Shown here: positions 1-7,182 of the stretch, one piece after another
Layout: every line of letters starts with the position of its first letter
Numbering within the stretch: position 1 is the stretch's first letter
Assembly: GCA_945834475.1 (NCBI GenBank)
Contig: CAMAHK010000018.1
Location: 1-32,593 of the forward strand
Direction of reading: 5' to 3'
Origin: an uncultured Verrucomicrobiota bacterium
Lineage (GTDB): Bacteria; Verrucomicrobiota; Kiritimatiellia; RFP12; UBA1067
DNA: 32,593 bases
The notes under the pieces: model-generated
Databases searched by the model: none
What the model was told of the DNA's origin: nothing
What the model saw: the letters and a program-made list of their open reading frames with translations, nothing else
Position numbers and translations under genes: made by a program

Positions 1-2
1 TT

Positions 3-386
3 GTGCGTCTTGAGAAGGATCAGCCGTGGGGTTCCAAGTTCATGCAGCGCGTCAGTGCCGATCTGAAGACCTGGATGTCGGAGGCAAAGTGCTTTTCTCG
101 CGTGAATCTCTATTATATGGTGAGATTCTTTAACCTTTATGCGCCGGTCAAAATTGTTCAGCAGATTGCTAAACAATCTACTCCGACTTCTGCCGAATCG
201 CAAATTGTTCAGCAAGTTGCTGACCAATTAGGGTTGGTGGCGGGAGCCACGCACCAAGTTGGTGCGCAAATAGTCCACCAACTTGGTGACCAATTGCAAT
301 TGGGGCAGTTTGAGGCAAAATTCCCCAATGTGTCGAAGTTGCTTTTTGACGTTCCGCGGCGATATGATAGAATAGCTTCATTATGA
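3..386 (+). pseudogene. DUF1016 (YhcG/PDDEXK nuclease family) N-terminal domain, truncated
   Basis: Translation LEKDQPWGSKFMQRVSADLKTWMSEAKCFSRVNLYYMVRFFNLYAP resembles the DUF1016 N-terminal domain. It is followed by a degenerate QxVxQ-rich stretch and an early stop at RYDRIASL. No C-terminal nuclease domain follows. The 5' end may be cut by the window. Confidence 0.6.
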
Positions 387-466
387 CGAAGGATATTGGA
401 GTTGATCTTGATTGCGTGTCTCGCGGGTCAGGTTCTGGGGCTGCAGTTTTTAGCAGAGCTTGTTGA

Positions 467-628
467 AGGAGGTTTGACGCGCAGAAGAAGCATGTCGGGA
501 AAACCTCGGTTACCTATCATGTCGACGTCTACCGCCGTGACATCGAAGCATCGGACGAAGAGCATGTCTTCCATACGGACATTACGTTCGTGCGTGTCGA
601 CGAACACGGCAACAAGCTGGCGCTGTGA
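467..628 (+). pseudogene. C-terminal remnant of an acyl-CoA thioesterase-like protein
   Basis: Reading frame RRFDAQKKHVGKTSVTYHVDVYRRDIEASDEEHVFHTDITFVRVDEHGNKLAL* (frame ending at TGA 626-628) has hotdog thioesterase C-terminal character. It lacks an in-frame start and is preceded by an in-frame stop at 464-466. Confidence 0.4.
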
Positions 629-710
629 GATAATCTCGTTAGGACGATAAGGGGCTTTCGAGGGTCTGGTACGCCAAGTCACATTTCCGCGAACGTTGTA
701 GAGTCTATAT

Positions 711-773
711 TGACCTTTTAGGGAATGTTATGTTGCAATATAGCCGATTTTTATCCCTATAAGGAATGTTATG
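711..773 (+). promoter_or_regulatory. Putative HipB operator/promoter region with duplicated GGAATGTTATG
   Basis: GGAATGTTATG occurs at 722-732 and 763-773 (41 bp apart). Each copy is preceded by a CC..T..AGG dyad (GACCTTTTAGGG; TATCCCTATAAGG). The second copy contains the hipB start ATG. Confidence 0.45.
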
Positions 774-1088
774 GTATATAAGACTAGAGAAGAAATGCTG
801 AAGACGCTTGGCAGCAATTTGAGGGCGTTGAGATTGGCGGATAATCTATCGCAGCAGACATTGGCGGAGAGAAGCGGAATCTCTCTGAAAGCGGTACGCA
901 ATCTTGAGGCCGGCGAGAATTCGTCTACGCTTTCTCTTCTATCCTGTTGCCGTACATTGCGCAAGACCGATTGGCTCATGGAATTGGCACCGCCCGAGAT
1001 AGACGATTCGCTTTTCGAGCGAAAGGCGTCCGGCGCATCCAGACGCCAACGCGCCGGCCGCAAAGGGAAAGGAGGTGTCCATGTCTGA
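771..1088 (+). CDS. hipB: HipB-like XRE-family antitoxin
   Basis: 105 aa with an HTH (LADNLSQQTLAERSGISLKAVRNLEAGE), directly upstream of and overlapping a hipA-like reading frame. Confidence 0.75.
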   Translation: MVYKTREEMLKTLGSNLRALRLADNLSQQTLAERSGISLKAVRNLEAGENSSTLSLLSCCRTLRKTDWLMELAPPEIDDSLFERKASGASRRQRAGRKGKGGVHV

Positions 1089-2300
1089 ATTCAAGCATGT
1101 CGGTCGCGTGATGGTGTCGCTATGGGGACAGCGTGTTGGCATTATCGTTCCCGTAGGTTCGCGCGGCGAGACGTATGCTTTTCAGTACGACCGCAAGTTT
1201 CTCAAGTCCGGTCTTGAGATTGCGCCGCTGATGATGCCGCTTCGCAGAGAGCCGTATGCGTTTGCCGATCTGCCGCGCAGCGAGTACGAAGGACTCGAAG
1301 GACTTCCGCCGGCATTTGCCGATTCGCTGCCGGATGCGTTCGGCAGAGGTCTCGTCGATCGTTGGTTGACGGAGAAGGGATGTGTCCGCTCCGAGATCAC
1401 GGCGATGGACAGGCTTGCCTACATAGGCCGGCGGGCCGTTGGCGCGTTGACGTATGAGCCTGACCGAGGCCCTGGCGGGCGGCCGGCGGCATTTGAGATG
1501 CGCAACCTTGTGGAAGCGGCACGGCGCGGGCGGCCAATGGGGAGCTGGTGGATCTTGATGGAGCGGATGCGCTCAGGGCAATCATAAGAATAGGCTCCTC
1601 GGTCGGAGGTGCGCAGGCGAAGGCCCTTGTCGGTTGGAATCGCGAGACGGGTCAGTTTCTCTTCGGCGACCGTGATCTTCCGGAAGGGTTTGAGCACTGG
1701 ATAATCAAGTTCACGCCGCGGGAATATCCGTGGCGCGGTCCGACTGAATACGCGATGTATCAAAGGGCGCGGGATGCCGGGGTCGACATGTGCGAGTCGA
1801 CGCTGTACGAACTGGACGGACTCGGCCATTTCATGACAAAGCGCTTTGACCGGGACGGCTCGCGGCACTTTCATGTCCAGACGCTTTCGGCCATGGCTCA
1901 CTTTCCGATGTCCGTGCCGCTGGAATTCAGGACATATGAGCAGTATCTGGCGACGGTTGACGCGCTGCATCTTGGTTACGAGGCGCTTGAACAGGCGTTT
2001 CGGAGGATTGTGTTCAATGTCGCGATAGACGAATGCGATGACCACACGAAGAACTTTTCGTTCATGATGAAAGAGGATGGTGTCTGGCGGCTTGCGCCGG
2101 CATACGACCTGACAGGCTCGCGATTCCCGTCTGACGACCCGTTGCCAGCGCATGGCGGGCGACACCAGCTCTCCGTCAACGGCAAGCAGTCGAAAATAAC
2201 CGACGACGACCTCTTGCAGGTCGCCGACCGCTTCGCGCTCGGCACCGCGCCGCGTGTGATACGAGAGGTGAAGGCGGCGCTGGGTTTGAAAGAACTCATA
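1081..2300 (+). pseudogene. hipA: HipA-like kinase, frameshifted near 1520-1530 and replaced at the 3' end
   Basis: ORF 1075..1587 carries the HipA N-terminal part (VGALTYEPD...). ORF 1548..2639 continues it in another frame (IIRIGSSVGGAQAKALVGWN ... FVIDECDDHTKNFSFMM-like ... APAYDLTGS). After about 2298 the protein is no longer HipA-like and reads antisense to a transposase. Confidence 0.75.
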
Positions 2301-2450
2301 GGGGACAGTCCCTCTTTTGAGGCGGTGACGGCCGTCGTTTCTCGCGCGTTTCGCGACGGCGCTCTGTCATGCGCGATTTCGGAGCGTGCTTCGCCACCGG
2401 CGGAGCCTTTCCGTCGTCATCTTCCCGTCAAATTGTCTCATTGGCACAGA

Positions 2451-2467
2451 CCGACGGATTCCGTCGG
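2451..2467. repeat. REP-like short palindrome CCGACGG-att-CCGTCGG
   Basis: 7-bp perfect arms with a 3-nt loop, just beyond the 3' end of the RAYT remnant. Confidence 0.5.
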
Positions 2468-2503
2468 ACGCCTTCTCTTCTGCCCGCCCCGGCGAACGGG
2501 ACC

Positions 2504-3142
2504 CTATGCCGCCTGTCTGCGCGGCAGCTCCCAGATGAACGCGCGGCAGCGCTTCACCGACCGCCTGCCGGCCTTCGGGAAGTGCCTCGGCAGGAAATCC
2601 CTCACCTTCTTCAGGAAACCGAAGTCAGCCGAAATGTAGGCCCCCGTCTTGAAGACCTTCATCGACACGCGGATTGCCTGCGACGCCCGGTAAGTCGGCG
2701 GCACACGGGCGGGGCGGCCCTCTTTGTCCGCCGTCTCCTCGTCGTAGTCGTCAAACCACCTCTTGAGCTCCTCCGGCGTGACGCCTGGCGGCAGCTCGTC
2801 CGCATAGATCGACTCGAGCATCGCCCGGACCTCCTCCCAGGGCTGGCCGAACATGGCTTCGTACATTCTGCGGCATCGCTCGCCGTCCTCTCCCGCGTCG
2901 TTCGCCGCCAGCGAATAGCTGCTCCACTTCCAGGCGTCGGGCGAGGGCGCGATCCCCGCCTTCACCGGATTGTACGCGACATATGCGGCCACGACGGCCA
3001 GCACCTCGCGCTTGCGCTCGACGACGCCGCTGTAGAACCGGCCCTGCCAGAGGCACCCCTCGTGGCCGTACGTGTCGTTGTACCACATGCTGACCTTCTC
3101 CTTCAGTGTCTTGAGGTTATGCTGGGCCCAACATAACCTCAA
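2504..3142 (-). mobile_element. REP-associated tyrosine transposase (RAYT, Y1_Tnp/IS200-like), N-terminally truncated
   Basis: MWYNDTYGHEGCLWQGRFYSGVVERKREVLAVVAAYVAYNPVKAGI is the C-terminal half signature of RAYT proteins. The HUH-containing N-terminal half is absent. Confidence 0.75.
3111..3142. repeat. 32-bp near-perfect palindrome at the truncated 5' end of the RAYT
   Basis: TTGAGGTTATG-c-TGGGCCCA-a-CATAACCTCAA, with one mismatched pair. Confidence 0.85.
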
Positions 3143-3256
3143 TTATGTGTAGCAGATAGTTATGTTGTCTTGAAACTTTATACCCTTGATTTTTACAGAG
3201 GTCCTGTTTCCGAATATTCCAGGTCGAATCTTTAATGTCCAAATAGCATAAGTTCT

Positions 3257-3658
3257 ATGTCGCACATGATTCCAGAGACGACGCTTGAATTCGATCCGCA
3301 GGGGCGGGAGGATCTTGTGTTCAATGCGCTGAAGGTTGGACTTGGGGATGGGTATTGGGTGTTTCATTCTTGCTCGGTGAATCAGACAGGACGGGACGGA
3401 TCGTTCTACGAGAAGGAGATCGACTTCGTCATCTATCACCGGGAGAAGGGCATCCTTTGCCTTGAGGTTAAGAACGGAAGCGGGATTTCGTACTATGGTG
3501 GAATCTGGCGGTATTCGAGCGGACAGCCGATGCCGCATCATGGGCCGTTCAAGCAGGCGCAGTTTTCGGTCTGGCGTGGGAGTTCCTTTGCCGCGTTGTG
3601 CCGATTGTGTTGTTTTGCGCGGTGGTGCTGGCGGCCGTCGTGGGCGGATTGTGGCTGA
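3257..3658 (+). pseudogene. NERD-domain (nuclease-related) N-terminal fragment
   Basis: EKEIDFVIYHREKGILCLEVKNGSGISYYGGIWRYSSG...GPFKQAQ is NERD-like. After about 3561 the homology ends. A different frame then encodes a hydrophobic tail (FGLAWEFLCRVVPIVLFCAVVLAAVVGGLWLIGRVARALGGK*). Confidence 0.6.
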
Positions 3659-3765
3659 TCGGGCGTGTGGCGCGGGCATTGGGCGGAAAGTAGGGGCGGC
3701 GCAGGGTAGGTGGCGGTTCTTCAAGGTCGGGGTTGAGATACGGTAGATTGGTACTGTCCTTGCTT

Positions 3766-3868
3766 TTCATGCAGATTCTGTGAATTTTCAATGTAGCTTT
3801 CATGCGTAAAATGTGAATATATGGCATTGTATTCATGCGGAAAGTGTGATACACTATGCCGCATGAAT
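3766..3868 (+). promoter_or_regulatory. Three direct repeats at 33-bp spacing plus a dyad overlapping the start codon
   Basis: TTCATGC-repeats start at 3766, 3799 and 3832. ATTCATGCGG (3831-3840) and CCGCATGAAT (3859-3868) form a perfect 10-bp inverted repeat around AGTGTgatACACT. Confidence 0.75.
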
Positions 3869-5194
3869 CGGGATTTACTGGCAAAACTTCAGGATTGGAA
3901 CAGAAGCGAGAAACGTAAGCCACTTGTTCTCATGGGCGCACGGCAGGTTGGCAAGACCTGGCTGATGGAAGAGTTCTCTCGTGTTTGCTATCCAGAAGAC
4001 ACGGTTAAGGTCAATTTCATGACGGATGATGTTCTTCGGGATGCGATGGGACATGTCAATCTTGATGCGCAATCCGTCGTCGAGGTGATAGAAACGGTGA
4101 CGTCCAGAAAAATTGTTGCCGGACGTACATTGCTCATGATGGATGAGATTCAGGAAGCGCCGCGTGCCCTGACGGCACTGAAGTTCTTTCAGGAGCAGAT
4201 GCCGCAGCTTGCCATTATCGTGGCTGGATCGCTCTTGGGTGTCGCCGTGAACAGGAATCGGAAGAAGGGAATGCGCGAAAAACCGGCACGTGTATCGTTT
4301 CCCGTTGGCAAGGTTAACTTCCTAGATGTTCGTCCGATGACGTTTGTGGAGTTTTTGGATGCGATTGGCGAAACGGGGAAAAGCGCGGCAATTCGGGGAG
4401 AGAAGTGGTCTGTGATGGAGTCCATGTCCCCCTCGTTCGAAGATCTCGTTCGCAAGTATGCGCTTGTTGGCGGCATGCCGGAAGCGGTATTGACATACAG
4501 CCTTACGCATAATCTGGCGGACGTTCGAAAGGTGCAGCAGGAGATTCTGTTGGCCTATGACGAGGATTTCGCCAAGCACATTGAAGGGGCGATGCTCCAG
4601 AAGGTACGATTGCTGTGGCGGTCGGTTCCCGCTCAACTGGCAAAGGAGAACAAGAAGTTCATTTATACGGCATTGAGGGAAGGTGCACGGGCACGGGAAT
4701 ACGAGGTGGCGTTGGAGTGGCTTGAAGACGCGGGGATGGTTTGTCGGGTCAATCGCGTCACGCGGCCTGACCTGCCGCTCAAGGCATATGAGGAATTCGG
4801 CGCTTTCAAGTTGTATGCCCATGATGTCGGATTGGTGTCGGCCATGAGCGAGTTGCCGCCTTCGGTGGTGTTGGATGGGAATAAGGCCTTTACGCATGCC
4901 AAAGGCATGTTGGCCGAACAGCTTGTCCTGGAAGAACTGGTGGCTCGGGATGTTCATCCGTATTACTGGTCACCGGATGATACGCGGGCGGAAGTTGAGT
5001 TTGTTGTGCAGGGTGAACGTGCCGTATTTCCGATAGAGGTGAAGGCGGAAAAGAACCTTAAGGCAAAGAGCCTGAAGATTTATCGTGAACGCTTTTCCCC
5101 GGAGAGATGTCTGCTTTTTTCAATGGATAAGCGCAGTCCTGGAACGCAAGTAGACGGTTATCCGCTGTATGCGATTGCGGCGGTGCGCCTTTGA
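3863..5194 (+). CDS. AAA ATPase with DUF4143 C-terminal domain
   Basis: Walker A-like GARQVGKT, Walker B-like LLMMDEIQ, and a C-terminal PIEVKAEKNLKAKSLKIYRERFSPERCLLFSM nuclease-like segment typical of the AAA_14/DUF4143 family. The internal ATG at 3863 is the likely start. Confidence 0.85.
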   Translation: MNRDLLAKLQDWNRSEKRKPLVLMGARQVGKTWLMEEFSRVCYPEDTVKVNFMTDDVLRDAMGHVNLDAQSVVEVIETVTSRKIVAGRTLLMMDEIQEAPRALTALKFFQEQMPQLAIIVAGSLLGVAVNRNRKKGMREKPARVSFPVGKVNFLDVRPMTFVEFLDAIGETGKSAAIRGEKWSVMESMSPSFEDLVRKYALVGGMPEAVLTYSLTHNLADVRKVQQEILLAYDEDFAKHIEGAMLQKVRLLWRSVPAQLAKENKKFIYTALREGARAREYEVALEWLEDAGMVCRVNRVTRPDLPLKAYEEFGAFKLYAHDVGLVSAMSELPPSVVLDGNKAFTHAKGMLAEQLVLEELVARDVHPYYWSPDDTRAEVEFVVQGERAVFPIEVKAEKNLKAKSLKIYRERFSPERCLLFSMDKRSPGTQVDGYPLYAIAAVRL

Positions 5195-5200
5195 TCTCGT

Positions 5201-5382
5201 GGACGCCGGTGGAGGCGTCCGCGCAGGGCATCTAAATGGACAGATATGAAAGTTTGTCAGAAATTCGTGGTGCTCTCGCCTAACTCTTTGTAAGCGGGAG
5301 ACGGGGTAGGTCCTTCGGACATTGCTTCGCAATCGCCGCAAAAAAAGTTCGCCGTCGAGGCGAACGTGGAAAGTCGGGTTAA
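5201..5382. repeat. Composite intergenic block of short hairpins
   Basis: GGACGCC-ggtgga-GGCGTCC (5201-5220); GTCC-ttc-GGAC (5310-5320) directly abutting ATTGC-ttc-GCAAT (5321-5333); GTTCGCCGTCGAGGCGAACGTGGAAAGTCGGGTTAA (5347-5382), which is shared with 32009-32044. Confidence 0.7.
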
Positions 5383-5399
5383 TCAGAAAGGGATGAACC

Positions 5400-5675
5400 A
5401 TGAACAAACTCGGAGTATTTTTGATGATTGGAATGGCCTTGGTCGGCGCGGTGACTTGCCGCGCCGATGAGAAAACGACCATTCGCGATTCGCAGGGGCG
5501 GATCAAGGCGACGATCACGACGGATCGTAATGGAAAGAAGACGATCCGCGATTCGCTCGGACGCATTCAGGGAACCGAAACGACTGACCGCAACGGCAAA
5601 AAACCTATCGTGACGGAAGCGGTCGACTCATCGGTACACGCAAGGTTCAGTAAAAGGGAGGTGCAAAATGACTAA
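5400..5675 (+). CDS. Small exported protein with two ~21-aa repeats
   Basis: N-terminal signal-peptide-like segment, then TTIRDSQGRIKATITTDRNGK / KTIRDSLGRIQGTETTDRNGK. RBS-like agaaaggg lies upstream. Confidence 0.6.
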   Translation: MNKLGVFLMIGMALVGAVTCRADEKTTIRDSQGRIKATITTDRNGKKTIRDSLGRIQGTETTDRNGKKPIVTEAVDSSVHARFSKREVQND

Positions 5676-5737
5676 AGGAAAAATCAAGGGAAATCAGTTG
5701 TAGTCATTCAATAGACTGCAATGGTATAATATTCGGC

Positions 5738-5974
5738 ATGAGCAATTTGTATAGAAGTAGCGATGAGAAGGTGATCGCGGGCGTGTGTGCCGGACTGGCG
5801 CACAAGCTCGATCTCAACATGTCTGGCTTGCGGTGGGTTGTGGCGTTGGTGACGATGTTCCTTTCCGGCATCCCGGCAATTGTGTACATCATTCTTTGGG
5901 CGATTCTGAAGCCGCGCCCAACGGGCGGAGTGATCGACGTTTGGTTCGGATGCGCACCACTCCGCAAAACATAG
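5738..5974 (+). CDS. PspC-domain protein
   Basis: LYRSSDEKVIAGVCAGLAHKLDLNMSGLRWVVALVTMF..GIPAIVYIILWAILKP is a PspC domain. TATAAT lies at 5725-5730. Confidence 0.8.
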   Translation: MSNLYRSSDEKVIAGVCAGLAHKLDLNMSGLRWVVALVTMFLSGIPAIVYIILWAILKPRPTGGVIDVWFGCAPLRKT

Positions 5975-6288
5975 AGAGGTTCGCCGAGTTTGCTGACAGC
6001 TGGCGGGTCGTCGTGTTCGACACCGAGACCACGGGCGTCTCTTGCTCGGACGAGATCTGCCAGCTTGCTGCGGCAGAGTACGTCAATGGTCGGCTTGAGC
6101 GGACGATGAACGTCTACATCCGCCCGACTTGCGAGATGAATCCGTGGGCAGAGCAGGTTCACGGCATTTCGATGGATTATCTCGACGAGCATGGGATTGA
6201 TCCAGAGGATGCGCTCCATCAGTTTTTCGGGCATCCGAAAACGCCCTTTCAGAATGGTTCTGGGAGGGCGTTTTTCGTTTCATTCTGA
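5950..6288 (+). pseudogene. DnaQ-like (DEDDh) 3'-5' exonuclease, C-terminally truncated
   Basis: VVVFDTETTGVSCSDEICQLAAAEYVNGRLERTMNVYIRP is the ExoI motif region. The protein runs out after EDALHQFFG into a terminator-like hairpin, and the remaining Exo motifs are missing. Confidence 0.6.
6237..6274 (+). terminator. Rho-independent terminator-like hairpin
   Basis: aaaACGCCCT ... AGGGCGTttttc: about 9-bp stem followed by a T-run. Confidence 0.65.
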
Positions 6289-6377
6289 GACTCTGAAAAA
6301 TAATTTTCAAATGTGCGTTTCACCCCTTATTTTATTGGGTGAAATGAACATTGGTCCGCTTGCGTCCGAGTCCGATT

Positions 6378-6557
6378 TTTGGTATAATATTCAGCGTTGA
6401 GAGACATCAAGAGTTGGATCAAAAATCCATGCCAACCGAGCCTCAGAAAAGAGGCCACGGTGGATCGGGAGAGACCCCGGATGTGCGTTGCTTAGGTAGG
6501 CAACGAAAAACGGATGGGACCGGTCTTGTGTTTCTCGCAGAGGAAGGAGAAACCGAG
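6378..6557 (+). promoter_or_regulatory. Promoter (TGGTATAAT) and structured 5' leader with at least four hairpins, candidate cis-regulatory RNA
   Basis: TATAAT 6383-6388. Hairpins: GCCTC/GAGGC (6440-6455), CGGG/CCCG (6466-6479), CGTTGC/GCAACG (6486-6505), GTTTCTC/GAGAAAC (6530-6553). The last includes part of the aaggag SD upstream of ATG 6558/6561. Confidence 0.5.
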
Positions 6558-6776
6558 ATGATGACCGTGTTCGTCCGAAACAAGCACAAAAAGGCAATCG
6601 AGAATGCGCTGGATCTCCCTGCGTGGGTCTGGGGCGGCATCAGCGACCTGTCCAGCCTGCATGGCGTGTCACCGAGCACGGTTATGAAGCGGGCGATTTC
6701 GGCATACATCGCTAGGTACTACAAACACAGCATCGTCTGCTCGAAGCTTGGCTCCGAGACCCTCCGCTGCGCCTGA
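6558..6776 (+). CDS. Small hypothetical protein (HTH/RHH-like segment)
   Basis: MMTVFVRNKHKKAIENALDLPAWVWGGISDLSSLHGVSPSTVMKRAISAYIARYYKHS. SD aaggag lies upstream. Confidence 0.5.
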   Translation: MMTVFVRNKHKKAIENALDLPAWVWGGISDLSSLHGVSPSTVMKRAISAYIARYYKHSIVCSKLGSETLRCA

Positions 6777-6804
6777 TCCGTTTACAACAAAAGGAGAAAC
6801 AACC

Positions 6805-7182
6805 ATGAAAGAACAGAGTGCGACCATGATCAAGATCACTGAGACGACCGTTCGCGGCGACGAACATGAAGCTCCCGTCGACCGCACGTTCCAGACTGCT
6901 GACGAGGCTAAGGCATTCCTGAAGGACCGTCTGACGGAATGGTATGAGGAGCAGGGTTTCGGGACCGAGGATGCGGAATCCGAAGCCGAGGACGCATGGA
7001 CGCTGCGCGGCATTTCCGTGACGCTTCGCGAGGATGGCGTTGAGCCTCTGATGTTCTGCCTCGACATTGAGGACGGATCCCGTAGTGGTGAGAGCAATCC
7101 GCTACTGGTGGACATTGACTTGCGCGATGAGACGCAGCGCCGTCTTGAGGACGAGGCTCTTGCCCAGGAGGACGCGGAATGA
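6805..7182 (+). CDS. Small highly acidic hypothetical protein
   Basis: Internal ATG of ORF 6748..7182, preceded by aaaggagaaacaacc. D/E-rich throughout. Overlaps the next ORF (ATGA). Confidence 0.6.
   Translation: MKEQSATMIKITETTVRGDEHEAPVDRTFQTADEAKAFLKDRLTEWYEEQGFGTEDAESEAEDAWTLRGISVTLREDGVEPLMFCLDIEDGSRSGESNPLLVDIDLRDETQRRLEDEALAQEDAE

Noticed and set aside
396-682. Two 84-aa ORFs (396..650 + and 428..682 -)
   Set aside because: Both conflict with the better-supported thioesterase remnant frame (467..628 +).
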